Shown one piece after another: positions 10,440-22,276 of a DNA stretch of 64,000 nucleotides. The translations under genes and the position numbers were made by a program. The DNA comes from Mixophyes australis (Eukaryota; Chordata; Amphibia; Anura; Limnodynastidae). A model generated the notes under the pieces. It did no database searches and was not told the origin of the DNA. It saw nothing but the letters and a program-made list of their open reading frames with translations. The stretch spans positions 139,744,229 through 139,808,228 of the forward strand of contig JAVHZZ010000004.1 in assembly GCA_036250195.1 (NCBI GenBank). The letters are read 5' to 3'. Within the stretch, counting starts at the first letter, position 1. Every line of letters starts with the position of its first letter.

Positions 10440-13340
10440 TGATTTTATCAAAAGACAAGGCGCATGAAGATCTTCCTTATACACCCATGACGTGTTCTTC
10501 GGGTCCATATCCTTTTCAATGGACCAAGTACTGGGAACGCCCACGCAGGTTATGGGTATCCAAAATGTGACTGATCTCATACTCATTGCCAGATGCAGTT
10601 AACAGAGGCTGTGGAGGAGAAGGTTTGCGAGAGAATCTATTGAGCATCAGTGGTTTCAGCAAAGACACGTGAAAGGTATTATGGATCTTCAGATGAAGAG
10701 TGTGAATCAATTTGCTATGACGGTCTGCAGCCAGTTTATACCGTTGTGAAGCTTTTAATAGATTTTCTTTAGCTGAAGCCCAAATATGAGCGAAGTCTTG
10801 GACCTGAGAGTGAGCGACCGGAACAGTAGGTGTCAAGGGAGGAGAGAAATCAAGTAGGATGGGGTGGAAGCCAGAAGCCGTAAAGAAGTGGGAGGATCCA
10901 GTAGAATCATGTATATGATTATTATGGGCAAATTCAGCCCATTGAAGCAAGTTATACCAATCATCTTGATTACCGAAGGAAAAACCAAGGAGAAATAGTT
11001 CAACATTCCGTCTGGCCACTGGTTTAAGGATGATACCCCGAGGAAAACTTTAGGTCAACTCCTAGATCTTTACAGAAGACTCTCCAAAATCATGATATAA
11101 ATTGTATCCCAAGGTCCGATATAATCTCCTGTGGACAGCCATGAAGCCGGAACACCTTTATAAAGAGTTGAGCGAGCTTGGAAGCAGATGAAAGCCCTTT
11201 TACTGGAACAAAATGGGCCATCTTTGAAAATCAACTACTACCCAAACAGTATTGAAACCCTCGCTTGGAGGTAAGTCGGTAATGAAGTCCATGGAAAGAA
11301 TCACCCAAGGACGCTCAGGAACTTGTAGAGGTAAAAGCAAATCTGACGGAGGATGCCTAGGAATCTTGTTTTGGGCACATATTTCACAAGAGGCTATGAA
11401 CTCTTTAAGATCGATCTGGAGGGTGAGCCACCAATAGCATTGACGAAAGAGAGAAGGACATTTTGAACCCACCGTGGCCAGCAAATTTAGTAGCATGGTC
11501 CCAGTGGAGGGCTTTGAGGCGAAGGTGAGGTTCCAGGTAAGAGCATCCAGCTGGAGGTGTCCTGGAAGTACTGGTTAAAGCAATGATACTGGAAGGTTCG
11601 AGAATGTGAGGAGGTTCAGATGAGGGAGCAACATCAGATTCTCAAATGACCGAGAAAGGCCCCCGCTCAAGAATTCTGAGTACCATAGCGAAAGGTAAGT
11701 TTCAGGTTGAAGTGTGCAAAAAAGAAGACCACCTCACCTGACAGCAATTCAGGCAGCGAGCGGTCCGGAGATAGATTACATTTTTCTGGTCTGTGAAGAG
11801 CACAGCTGGGTGTAGGCCTCTTTTAAGTAGGTGGCGCCATTCTTCTAAAGTTGATTTGATGGCAAGTAATTCCTTACCACCGATCCCGTAGATGTGTTCT
11901 GAGGTGAGAATATTTTAGAAAAAAATCCACAAGGACGAAGAATACTAGAGGACTATTCTTGTGAAAGGACAGCTCCGACCCCGACCGAGGAGGCATCTAC
12001 CTCTAGAAAAAAGGGTTTCCCTTGGTCCGGTTGAATCAGGACAGGTGCAGACGACAAGGCTTTTTTCCAGGAGGAAAATGCTGAGATGTTCTCGGGAGAC
12101 CATACCTTAGCATTCGCCGATCTTCGAGTGAGAGCTTTGATGGGAACAATTACTGTGTAAAACTGACTAATGAATTGCCTATAAAAATTGGTGAACCCAA
12201 TAAAATGTTGACTCAGTGGTCGAGGCCTATTGGTAATAGCAGAAAACTTTTCCGGGTCCATCTGCAATCCACTATGTATCCCAGGAAAGGAATCTGAGGT
12301 ACCTCAAAAATATATTTCTCGATTTTGCAAAAGAGTTTGTTCTGATGTAGACGGGACAGGACCTCCTTTACATGAGAACGGTGGGTAATGAGATCAGGCA
12401 AAAAAATTAATATATCATCTCGACATACTACCACTGATTTGTAGAGAAGGTCTCAAAAGATCTCATTAACAAAAGATTGAAACACAGCTGGAGCTTTGCA
12501 AAGCCCAAAGAGCATGATGAGGTACTCATAGTGTCCATCTCGAGTACTGAAGGCAGTCTTCCATTCGCCCCCTCACGAAACCGGATTAAATTGTAAGCAC
12601 CCTGAAGATCTAATTTCGAGAAGATTTTCGAGCCACTGATCCGATCAAAGAGTTCAGAAATAAGGGGGAGAGGATACCTGTTTTTAACAGTAATGGCCTT
12701 TAACTGCCGATAATCTATGCAGGGGCGTAAGGTTCCATCAAGAAAAGTCCTGCACCAGTAGGGGATGAGGATTTCCTGATGAAGCCACGCTGTAAATTTT
12801 CGGTGTTGTACTGGGACATCGCCAGCTCCTCTGGAAGGGAAAGAGGATAAATTCTACCCCTGTGAATGGGCTTACCAGGTAACAACTCAATTGGGCAGTC
12901 CCAAGGACGATGCGGGGGAAGAATCTCGCAGGCTGCTTTGGAGAAAACGTCCCAAAAGGAGGTATAGGGAGCAGAGAGCTTCAGCTGAGAGGAGAGCACC
13001 TGACAAGATATAGGAGAAATACCCTGCTTCTTGGGCTTTACTGCAAGGAGATATCTCTCAAAACATTGGGAACCCCAGGAAGTGACCTGTGCTGAACTCC
13101 AATCGAATTGAGGTGGATGTAGTCTGAACCATGGAAGACCCAGGGTGACAGAATCAATGGACTGAGGTAAAAACAAGAATTCAATCCATTCTGAATGTAA
13201 ACTTGGAGATGGAACCGTTGACAACGCGATTACCATTAAACAACGGCTGAGGCAAATCTTAAATAGATATTTGGAGTTGCGATGCCAAGGTGGCAGAGGT
13301 GGAATTTCCAGCAGCACCAGAGTCCAATAGGGTGCCACTA
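10440..13340 (-). pseudogene. Gypsy-1 pol remnant (PR-RT-RH-IN-chromodomain)
   Basis: On the minus strand, protease/early pol is visible at 13338-12715 (LGLPWFRLHPPQFDW and a 'PPHRPWDCPIELLPGKP' block). RT thumb follows at 12434-11953 (KIEKYIFEVPQIPFLGYIVD, then 'HFIGFTNFYRQFI'), then RNase H start EVDASSVGVGAVLSQ. Integrase is at 11496-11200 (C..CAQNK zinc half, then LSMDFITDLPPSEGFNTVWVVVD). The integrase C-terminus and chromodomain are at 11019-10440 (EISHILDTHNLRGRSQYLVH). Frames are broken at least six times. The RT palm DNA around 12420-12740 is recognisable but not open. Confidence 0.88.
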
Positions 13341-13439
13341 GAAGTGTCCAGAGAGATAGGCATCAGGAAATCTGGTTTTGTGGTTGAATAGAGAGTGGAA
13401 AGTCTGACTCCTAGAACAGCCTCCCTGTCACCGACTAGG

Positions 13440-14390
13440 TGGGAACGTTTTCCGGCCGTTTAGGACAGGAGACTAGCAGATGACCAGCCTCACCACAATA
13501 AAGACAGAGATTCTGTTTAACCTTTTTTCCCTTTCTTCATGGGACAGCCGAGATCATCCAATCTGCATGGGTTCGTCCAAAGGATGGATTTGGGTTCTCG
13601 AAATGAGGAGCCAGGTGAGGAACAAAACGTCTGGCAGAAGATCTCTCTTTGGTATATTCCTGGAAGCAGAAATAAATCCTATTACATAGGGAAATAAGGG
13701 AATCAAGATCCGAAGGAAGTTCATGGGACACCAACTCATCTTTAATGTGATCAGAAAATCCTTGCCAGAATTTTGTCACGAGTGCCTCATCGTTCCACTT
13801 AAGCTCGGAAGCCAGGGTACGGAACTGAACCGCATATTGTCTCACAGTTTGGGAACCTTGGCATAGGGAGAGGAGCCTGGAGGCTGCGGATGAAACCCGG
13901 CCCGGTTCAGCAAATATCTTTCTTAATGCTGTGATGAAAGAAGAGAAGTTCTATAGAAGGGGATCATCCCATTCCCATAGGGGTGAGGCCCATGCCAGGG
14001 CTTGTCCAGAGAGTAGTGAGATGATGAAAGCCATCTTAGAATGTTCCTAAGGAAAGGAACCAGAGTTAAATTCAAAATTAATTTAGCATTGATTAAAAAA
14101 TCCCTTGCATCTCTTTGGGTTTCCATCAAATTTCTCTGGTGTCGACAGCCGCAAAGAGGAGGATGCAACTGTCGCAGGAGCAAAAGTATGAGGACTGGTT
14201 CCGGAAGAGGTAACAACAGGGACTTGAGCAAAAGGCATGGACGCTGGGAGTCAGTCCAGACGGGATGCTATTCCTTGAATACATTGAAGTAATTGGGCCT
14301 GCTCGGCGTCGTGTTGTTCGACCTTATGAGCCAGGTGGAGCAGTAAGTCACAGGATGATGGTTCACCGGAGCTGTCAGAGGTCATTGCCA
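13440..14390 (-). pseudogene. Gypsy-1 gag remnant
   Basis: The frame 13845-13537 on the minus strand carries the capsid-like block QYAVQFRTLASELKWNDEAL and a 'FWQGFSDHIKDEL' block, closely parallel to gag of the elements at 26431 and 48074. Further upstream (14390-13900) the sequence is broken. A CCHC zinc knuckle (CLYCGEAGHLL.SCP) is decodable near 13510-13465. Gag would build the particle that packages element RNA; this copy has frameshifts and no intact start. Confidence 0.8.
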
Positions 14391-14398
14391 GAGTATAC

Positions 14399-15029
14399 TG
14401 TCGTGAACAGACTTGATCTGAAGGTCTTACCTGCCGATATTGGTGATGCTAAGCTAGGAGGCGTAGAGTCTAAACACGCCTCAGGTCTTTGCCAGGGACC
14501 CCTCCAAGGGGGTTTGGGGTTTACTGCAGAGATGTGCAGGTCACGGCCCTCCCAGTTATCTACCAGCAAGGTGTAGGGGTACTAGCGTAGTCATGCTGTC
14601 CAAAGGTCAAACCGTGTGGGCAATACAGGTACAGAAGGAGTAGGCAGGAGCAGAGTCAGAAAGCCAAAAGGTCAAAACCAGGAAATAAGAATGGGTCCAG
14701 AGGGAGATCCAAGAAAGTAGACAGGCAGAACTGGGTCAAAATCCAAGCAGTCAGGTATACACAGGGAACAAGTAAAGTGCTGGAGACTAGAGACCTAGAT
14801 ACTCTGGCTTTAAATACATGATGGCTGCCTGTCATTAGTGGATGTGGGATCGGCAGTTAGCTGTTCTAACTGCCAATAGGAAGTGCTGCTGGTGTCTCCG
14901 TTGCCTAGAAACGGAGTTGCGATGTTTGGGCGCAGAAGTAGCGTCCTGTTGCCTGGCAACGGGATGCCGGGGAACAGAGAAGGTCACCGTCCCCGGCACC
15001 TAGCATGTGTGCAGGGATGGTGCCTAACA
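14399..15029 (-). repeat. Gypsy-1 5' LTR
   Basis: 631 bases, same TG...CA ends as 9752-10386. Several indels distinguish the two copies: for example, it lacks the 'caccctattggtgcca' stretch seen at 10142 in the other LTR. Confidence 0.9.
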
Positions 15030-15229
15030 ATCACCTTATTAGTTACTTGCTCACTCCCAGTTCTTTAACCTCCCTGCTATCAAACTTTTCCAAGCCTCCT
15101 CAAACCCGCAGGAATATTAACTCTATTGATTTTCAATAGTTTTTTTAACTCTCTCCAACATCTTCTTTTGCCAATTTCTACATTCTCCTCCCCTGTTATG
15201 GCAGTTCCTCATTTTCACCATATCCTAGC

Positions 15230-16080
15230 TCTCACGGTACCAAAGAGGGACAGCTGGATCCTGGTAGTTCAGCCAGGATTGGCGTGACTTCAGCTAGGGG
15301 TGCAGAGTCTAACAAGCGAAAGGTGTTCATCAGTGATTCCCGCAAGGGAATATGGGCTTCGCGGCTTCCACTTGCAGGTTGCGGCCCCCTAAGGAAGTTC
15401 CTGATGAACCACAAGAGAATGAGCGTAGAATTAGGTAGAAAGTAGCTCACGGTACAGAAGAAGTAGAACCTCTGGAGAACTGTGACCGTACTACTGCAGC
15501 TTTTGCCACTTGGAAGTGATTAGCAGGAATAATGTAGCGTTGCCACTTGGAAGTCGTATTTAGCAGGAATGTACTGCAGCGTTGCCACTTGGGAAGCGGT
15601 TTGCAGGGATAATGTAGCGTTGCCACATGGAAGTGGTATTTAGCAGGAATGTTCTGTAGCGTTGCCACTTGGAAAGTGGTTTGCAGGGATAGTCTGCGGC
15701 GTAGGAGCCTGGAGGAGCAGGAACACTGGAACGCAGAGTAAGGAACTCCCAGGAGCATGAAAGAGACACAGGAGCTGCTTCCAATACAGGAGTCAGGGAC
15801 TGACTGAAAGAACCAGCCCTAAATCTGGTGTAGAAAGGCAAGATATAGGGCTGGTTTAATTTAGGCAGCCAATAGAGGGCAACAGAATGTAAGTAAAGGT
15901 TGGAAGTTCTGTGCATGCACAGAACTTCTGACTGCCGGGGAGAGAGAGACAGCGCTGGAAGGAGACAGGACTGCCGCCGCCGCTGATCAGGTAAGACAGG
16001 CTGGCGGGGAACGGAGCGGAAGAGCAGTGGGTGCGCACGCCGGGTCCCGGAGGGATAAAGCGGTAGCCCGGCGTGTGACA
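15230..16080 (-). mobile_element. Solo LTR in L2, perfect target duplication
   Basis: 851 bases flanked by ctagc at 15225-15229 and ctagc at 16081-16085. The right end is gtgaca; the left end is tctcacgg, a one-base decay of TG. It has no internal region, so LTR-LTR recombination probably removed it. Orientation is inferred from shared LTR blocks ('gagtctaac' near 15304 and the hairpin attcccgcaagggaat at 15336). It contains an internal tandem repeat at about 15490-15700. Confidence 0.88.
15490..15700. repeat. Tandem repeat inside solo LTR
   Basis: About five imperfect units of roughly 38 bases, each with 'gcgttgccacttggaag' followed by 'cagg(g/a)at'. Two subtypes (tatttagcaggaat and gtttgcagggat) alternate, so the array probably grew as a dimer. 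Confidence 0.8.
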
Positions 16081-16289
16081 CTAGCAACTGCCCTTGATTA
16101 AGTGGCTTCAGCAACTCTTCATACTCCGCGTAGACTTCATTGTCAACCGTGGCACACTAAAGCAATACAAAATGTACAAAAACTTTCTCGCAATACTTCC
16201 AATCTCTCATCTATGCTCAGGCTTCTAACCACAAACGCCTTTTTAACACATTTAAATCTCTTCTAAATCCTCCCACCCCAAACCCTCTG

Positions 16290-17935
16290 ACTAACATCAG
16301 TGTTCAGGATCTTGCTTCATATTTCAAGGACAAGATTGATAAGGTTCGATTTGAAATGGTATCATCTCCCTCGACTTGCAATTAGCTCAATTCCTTCCCA
16401 GCATCCTCTGACACCCTCTCTTTATTTGATTCCACAAATGAAGAGGAAGTTTCTCCTCTCTTCTTATCTTCCTACTTCACCTCCTGTCCTCTTGATCCCA
16501 TACCCACACAAATTGGTAGGTCCTTGACTCGTGTGCTCATTTCATCTGTAACTAAAATCTGTAATATATCTCTCTCTACTGGTATCTTTCCATCACTATT
16601 CAAGCACAAAATGATTACTCCTATTCTAAAAGAACTAAATTCTGACCCAAACTCTCTCTCAAATTACCGCCCCATCTCTCAGCTCCCATGCCCCTCCACA
16701 CTTCTTGAGAGAATGCCTACACTTCCCTCACATGTTTCCTTTCTGCAAACAACCTATTGAATCCACTTCAGTCAGGCTTTCACTCTCAATACTCCACAGA
16801 TACTGTGCCGACCAAAGTTGCAATGATCTGATCACAGTTAAAACTAAAGGTGATTACTCTTCTAATTCTCCTGGATCTCTCTGCTGCATTCAACACTGTT
16901 GACCACTTTCTCCCCATACAGACGCTACAATCCCTAAGTCTTCAAGACATTGTCCTATCCTGGTTATCATCCTACCTATCTAATTGCTCTTTCAATGTTA
17001 ATTTCTCTGGAACAACCTTTACTCCGCTTCCTTTATCAGTTGGAGTACCACAAGTCTCAGTGCTAGGTCCTCTGGTTTTCTCTATCTATACTACTTCTCT
17101 TGGAAAACTAATAAGCTCCTTTGGATTTCAGTATCATCTCTATGCAGATGATATACAAATTTATCTATCCTCTCCTGATCTCTCACCATCTGTGTTGTTT
17201 TGCGTTACTGACTGTCTTTCTACCATTTCATCTTGGATGTCCTCTCGCCAAGTCAAATTTAATCTTTCAAAAACAGAATTAATAATATTCCCAACAATAG
17301 AAGCTTCCTGCCTGACATTTCTATTTTTGTTGACAACATGACCATATATCCCACCCCACAAGCTCGCTGCCTAGGTGTAATCCATGACTCGCAACGATCC
17401 TTTTTTCCCCACATCAACTCTATATTTACATCATGCTGCATACATCTACAACCATTTCCAGAATACGTACATATCTCACACAAGACACTGTAACAATTTT
17501 AATTCATGCACTCATCATCTCCCGCATTGACTATTGTAATACCCTCCTTACTGGTCTTCCCAAAATCAGACTCGAGCCCCTGCAATCTATTTTGCACACA
17601 GTGGCTAGATTGATTTTCCTTGCAAATCATTTTTCGTCTGCTGAGTCACTCTGTCAGTCTCTACATTGGTTACCTGTTTTTCAAAGAATCAACAAAATTT
17701 CACTTGTCTCAAAATATCTTCCAACCTGACACCTCCGTTCTGCACAAGATCTGCATCTCTCTTCCACTCTCATCACTTCCTCCCAGTCTCGGTTACAGGA
17801 CTTTTTTTGGGCTGCATCCAATTTTTGGAATTCACTGCCTTGCACCACAAGACTTTCTTCTAGTCTTCAAACCTTCCAGCGCTTTCTGAAAATCCACCTC
17901 TTCGGTCAAGCTTATAATATTCCTCTACCACCCTA
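16290..17935 (+). pseudogene. L2 reverse transcriptase and C-terminal region
   Basis: Frames here give the RT N-terminal block (a 'LNSDPNSLSNYRPIS' stretch near 16636-16680), [13 protein letters not shown] near 16865-16905, and the catalytic YADDIQIYL at 17140-17166. The thumb has '[13 protein letters not shown]', and the C-terminal block RIDYCNTLLTGLP lies near 17523-17560. At least three frameshifts break the protein between 16700 and 17750. The catalytic YADD is intact. The enzyme would copy LINE RNA at the nicked target. Confidence 0.88.
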
Positions 17936-18383
17936 TTAATCTCTATAGGTTACCCTATTACCAGCCTCTACACAGCTAGCACAAGACAACAACCCTCTGA
18001 ACAACATAGTTGTGTGACTGAGCATACAGCTCACTAAATACTTTGTAACATTTGCATTCTAGCTGGACTGGTGGTAGTCTTCAAAGCGATACTGACAATC
18101 CCAACAGCACATACCCCGACATACAACATCGTTGTTATCATGTCAGGTTATTTGCTGTCTGGGTTGTCAGCATTGCATCATGTGCCCAACCTAGCTAAAC
18201 AAATATTCAATATGATGTAGCACTTACCCTTGTGTATCAAACCATTTTCCCATACATTGTAAGCTTGCAAGCAGGGCTCTCTTACCTCTCTGTATGTATG
18301 TATTCCCAGTATTGTTTTATTGCTGTTCGTTTCCAATTGTGAAGTGCTACGGAATCTGCTGTCGCTATATAAATAAATGATGA

Positions 18384-18668
18384 TGATGTGACAACAGGGG
18401 ATATGTGATAATAGAGATATGTGACAACACGGGATATGTGACAACACGGGATATGTGACAACAGAGCATATATGACAACAGAGCATATATGACAACAGGT
18501 CCAACAGGGATATGTGACAACAGGGAATCTGTGACAACAGGCCCAATGGGGATATGAGACAACATGGGACCTCTGACAATAAGGGATATGTGACAACATG
18601 GGATCTGTGACAACATGGGATCTGTGACAACAGAGGATATGTGACAACAGGTCCAACAGGGGATATGT
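18384..18668. repeat. Minisatellite 'gggatatgtgacaacac', right half
   Basis: About 16 imperfect copies of a 16-20 base unit starting directly behind the L2 tail. The Cys/His/Ser-rich minus-strand translations across this block are repeat artefacts. The array also exists before the L2 (8506-8600). Confidence 0.9.
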
Positions 18669-19004
18669 GAAAATATAATATGCATGTGTGAATGGCTTGT
18701 GTGTATTAACATAGGGATCAGTTTCTTTTCTTACAACAAAATTGCAAACTTTTTCATTGGAGATTAGACCCTGGTGCCGCTGACATATAACTGTGTTTGA
18801 CTATTTGTAATTTGAAGTCTGCTCAGATGTATGAACACTTGAAGAAAGAATAGTTATATATAACATATCTTATACATTCTCCTTTTGTCATTTGAGCTGT
18901 TAGGAGGCATGAAAATGACCAACAGCTGATAATCAGATTCTCACACATTAATTGCACAGTTTTTGTGTCAATAAAAATCATATTTTGCTCTCTGTCTTGT
19001 GTGC
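18669..19004. other. Intergenic, nothing recognised
   Basis: Unique-looking sequence between two minisatellites, without supportable coding frames. Confidence 0.4.
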
Positions 19005-19122
19005 CGGTCACAAGGTTCCCTCTGTATTGTGTGGTGGTGACAAGGGTGCTATGTATTGTGTGGCAGTCACAAGGGTGCTGTATATTGTGTGGCAATCACA
19101 AGGGTGCTGTGTGGTGTTCTGC
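19005..19122. repeat. 30-base minisatellite
   Basis: Four imperfect units of the type 'gtcacaagggtgctgtatattgtgtggca'. The short frames that cross it are repeat-derived. Confidence 0.8.
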
Positions 19123-19590
19123 TGTAGCACATTCACTTCAAGGTTGTATGTGCTGTGTATACCACCCATGGTTAATTGAGTTACTGTCACCTTACTGTCA
19201 GCTGAAACCAGGCTGGCCATTCTCCTCTGACATCTCTAATTAACAAGGTGTTTCCACCCATAGAACTCAGGCTCACTAGATGGTTTTGGTTTTGAGCATC
19301 GTTCTCTGTAAATTCTAGAGACTATTGTGTATAAAAATCCTAAGAGATCAGCAGTTTCTGAGGTACAGAAACAACCCATATGCCACTAACAATCATTCCA
19401 CAGTAAAGTCACTTAGATCATATTTCTTCTCTATTCTGGTGTGTGATCTGAACAGCAATTCTAATATTTGGACCATGTCTATATACCTATATACTTTTAT
19501 GCAGTTTTATGAGTTTCTGCCACACGAATGGATGGCTGAATAGATATTTGCATTAACTAGCAGGTGTTCGGGTATACCTTAGTGGACAGT
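19123..19590. other. Intergenic, nothing recognised
   Basis: No domain or splice context seen. Only short open frames. Confidence 0.4.
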
Positions 19591-19591
19591 G

Positions 19592-19638
<47 letters not shown>
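19592..19638. repeat. (AT)n microsatellite
   Basis: Pure AT dinucleotide run, about 23 units, next to a Tc1 relic. Confidence 0.95.
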
Positions 19639-19639
<1 letters not shown>

Positions 19640-19642
<3 letters not shown>

Positions 19643-20265
19643 AACTGCATCAATTCTTCTAGCACACAAGTTCCTTCAAAAGCACACTGCTTTTTAAGAA
19701 ACTTGGCGGGGAGGTTGTTCCAAATACCTTGGAGAACTAACCACAGATCTTCTGTGGATGTAGGCTTGCTCAAATCCTTCAGTCTCTTCATATAATTTCA
19801 TACAGACTCAATGATGTTAAGATCAGGGCTCTGTGGGGCATATCATCACTTCCAGGACTCCTTGTTCTTCTTTACAATGAAAATAGTTCTTAATGACATT
19901 GGCTGTATGTTTGGGGTCGTTGTCCTGCTGCAGAATAAAGTTGGAGCCAATCAGATGTCTCCGTGATGGTATTACATAATAGACAAGTATCTGCCTGTAT
20001 TTCTCAGCACTGAGGATACCATTAACCCTAACCAAATTCATTTGCTGAAATGCAGCCCCAAACTTGCAAGGAACCTCCATCATGCTTCACTGTTGCCTGT
20101 AGACACTCATTATTGTACCGTTCTCCAGGCCTTCGGTGAACAAACTGCCTTTTGGTACAGCCAAATATTTCAAATTTGACTCATCAGTCCAGAGCACTTA
20201 CTGCCATTTTTCTGCACCCCAGTTTCTATTTTTTCATGCATAGTTGAGGCGCTTGGCCTTGTTTC
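19640..20265 (-). pseudogene. Tc1-like transposase relic (Tc1-A)
   Basis: On the minus strand the region decodes as a Tc1 transposase core. VLWTDESN near 20200-20175 surrounds the first catalytic aspartate, and FILQQDNDPKHTANVIKNYF near 19935-19875 surrounds the second. The last catalytic block would be near 19820 but is broken by the repeat-like 'TEP' end. No inverted repeats are preserved. A solo LTR inserted at its upstream (N-terminal) edge. It is a different subfamily from the copy at 20777 (QQDND rather than QMDND). Confidence 0.82.
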
Positions 20266-20765
20266 TGTCACGCTTTGAAGTAAGTAACTGCAATGGAGCC
20301 CAGGATAAGAATATAGGTGTTTATTGATCAAAACGCAGATAAATAGTTCGAACCAAGTAATGCTGAAACTGCACAGAAATATCTGAGATGACTGGATACT
20401 GGTTGCAAGGAATACTGCAGATACAGGGGGAATGGTTAGATGAAGCGGGATCCGGAGTAGAGAAGTGAAGTCCAAGGGCACAAGAGAACCAGGAGACAAA
20501 CCAAAGGGGAAGGCAGCAAAACAACAATGACCAGCAGGAGAGGCAGGTATAAATAGGGAACACCCGGGTGCAGGAGATAATTACTGACACAGGTTAACTC
20601 CTAGCAATAACAAAGGAAAAAGGCACAATAGGAGCACCTCTGGTGAACAGAGGTACTGCCAGAATATATACAATGAACACAAATATAAAGTCCTATGGGC
20701 CTGGAGGCAGGAGCTGCCAATGCAAAGCAGCATGCAATGCAGAGAACTGCAGGTAGATCCTCACA
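20266..20765. mobile_element. Solo LTR, perfect target duplication
   Basis: 500 bases starting tgtcacgc and ending ctcaca, flanked by gtttc on both sides (20261-20265 and 20766-20770). There is no coding region. It belongs to none of the paired LTRs seen elsewhere in the window. The long open frames across it (for example 20321-20590) have no domain. Confidence 0.88.
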
Positions 20766-21027
20766 GTTTCCACATACATTCAAGTCCATAAATATTGGGA
20801 CATCGACACAATTCTCATATTTTGGGCTCTATACACCACCACAATGGATTTGAAATGAAACAACCAAGATGTGTCTTAACTGCAGACTTTCAGCTTTAAT
20901 TTGAGGGAATTTACATCCAAATCAGGTGAACAATGTAGGAATTACAACGGTTTCTATATGTGCCTCCCACTTTTTAAGGGACCAAAAGTAATGGGACAAA
21001 CTAAACAATCCTACATCAAACTTTCAC

Positions 21028-22276
21028 TTTTTAATACTTTGTTGCAAATCCTTTGTAGTCAATTACAGCCTGAAGTCTGGAAGGCATAGACATCACCAGA
21101 CGCTGGGTTTCATCCCTGGTGATGCTCTGCCAGGCCTCTACTGCAAATGTCTTCAGTTCCTGCTTGTTCTTGGGGCATTTTCCCTTCAGTTTTGTCTTCA
21201 TCAAGTGAAATGCATGCTCAATCGGATTCAGGTCAGCTGATTGACTTGACCATTGCATAACATTCCACTTGTTAGCCTTAAAAAACTCTTTGGTTGCTTT
21301 TGCAGTATGCTTCAGGTCATTGTCCATCTGCACTGTGAAGCGCCGTCCAATGAGTTCTGAAGCATTTGACTGAATATGAGCAGATAATATTGCCCGAAAC
21401 ACTTCAGAATTCATCCTGCTGCTTTTGTCAGCAGTCACATCATCAATAAATACAAGGGAACCAGTTCCATTGGCAGCCATAAATACCCACGTCATGACAC
21501 TACCACCACCATGCTTCACTGATGAGGTGGTATGTTTTGGATCATGAGCAGTTCCTTTATTCTCCATACTCTTCTCTTCCCATCACTCTGGTACAAGTTG
21601 ATATTTGTCTCATCTGTCCATAGGATGTTGTTCTAGAACTGTAATGGCCTTTTTAGATGTTGTTTGGCAAACTCTAATCTGGTCTTCCTGTTTTTGTGGC
21701 TCACAAATGGTTTACATCTTGTGGTGAACCCTCTATATTCACCCTTGTGAAGTCTTATCTTGATTGTTGACTTTGACACATATACACCTACCTCCTGGAG
21801 AGTGTTCTTCATTTGGCCAACTGTTGTGAAGGGGTTTTTCTTCACCAGGGAAAAAATTCTTCTGTCATCCACCACAGTTGTTTTCCGTGGTCTTTCGGCT
21901 CTTTTGGTGTTGTGGAGCTCTCCGGTGCGTTCTTTCTTTTTAAGAATGTTCCAAACAGTTGGTTTGGCCATACCTAGGGGTAAATGTATGAACCTCCGGA
22001 TTCTTCAACTACGGCGAGTTCAGAGTCTTCAGCGCTTAAATTTAAAGCGGCGTTGCCTTGTAAAGGGAAACGTCCCTTTACAAGGCAGCGCCGCTTTAAA
22101 TGTAAGCGCTGAAGACGCTGAACTCGCCGGAGTTGAAGAATCCGGAGGTTCATATATTTACCCCCCAATGTTTTTGCTATCTCTCTGATTGGTTTGTTTT
22201 GATTTTTCAGCCTAACGATGGCTTGCTTCACTGATAGTGACAGCTCTTTGGATCTCATATTGATAGTCGACAGCAA
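21028..22276 (-). pseudogene. Tc1-like transposase, split by a MITE
   Basis: The start at 22276 is chosen because the frame then reads SLSVKQAIVRLKNQNKPIRE, the first helix-turn-helix of Tc1 proteins, up to IAKTLG. A 190-base MITE follows. The protein resumes at 21971 with AKPTVWNILKKKERTGELHN and continues to about 21640, then in another frame from 21567 to 21031. That part has a GGGSVMTWVF block around the first catalytic site, FTVQMDNDLKHTAKATKEF for the second, and WSSQSADLNPIEHAF for the final Glu. The catalytic motifs are all still legible. Besides the MITE, at least one frameshift near 21570-21640 inactivates it. Confidence 0.9.
21975..22166. mobile_element. Compact palindromic MITE in the Tc1-B transposase
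   Basis: A near-perfect palindrome of about 190 bases. The outer arms read ggggtaaatgtatgaacctc and, inverted, ggggtaaatatatgaacctc. The centre is the self-complementary tccctttacaaggc region around 22070. It has no coding capacity. It interrupts the transposase between the IAKTLG and AKPTVWN blocks, so it inserted after Tc1-B. Confidence 0.88.

Larger units (their letters stand above)
9752..15029 (-). mobile_element. Chromodomain Ty3/gypsy element (Gypsy-1)
   Basis: Two LTRs starting tgtcgtgaacag and ending ctaaca flank a minus-strand gag-pol. The flanks aacac (9747-9751) and atcac (15030-15034) are a 5-bp target duplication with one mismatch. The purine-rich gtggagaggggagaggtac (minus strand, just inside 10386) is the polypurine tract. 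Gag, protease, RT, RNase H, integrase and chromodomain pieces all occur in standard order but carry many frameshifts. The LTRs differ visibly (several indels and many substitutions), so this insertion is older than the one at 46091. Confidence 0.93.
8600..18383 (+). mobile_element. L2-clade LINE, interrupted by two LTR elements
   Basis: Three separated segments (about 8600-9751, 15030-15229 and 16081-18383) join into one L2 element once the paired-LTR gypsy and the solo LTR are removed. Together they total about 3.6 kb, near full length. The order is 5' region, N-terminal hydrophobic/2A-like leader, AP endonuclease, RT, C-terminal region, and the typical L2 3' end 'ctatataaataaatgatgatgatg'. 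The start is approximate; it is placed where the flanking minisatellite stops. Confidence 0.85.

Noticed and set aside
18384..18668. Evenly repeated units that could suggest a CRISPR array (also 59783-60236)
   Set aside because: Units are contiguous without unique spacers, in vertebrate-type DNA; ordinary minisatellites.
18178..18712. Overlapping Cys/His-rich minus-strand frames resembling a metal-binding protein
   Set aside because: The periodicity follows the 16-20 base minisatellite and three frames are open at once.
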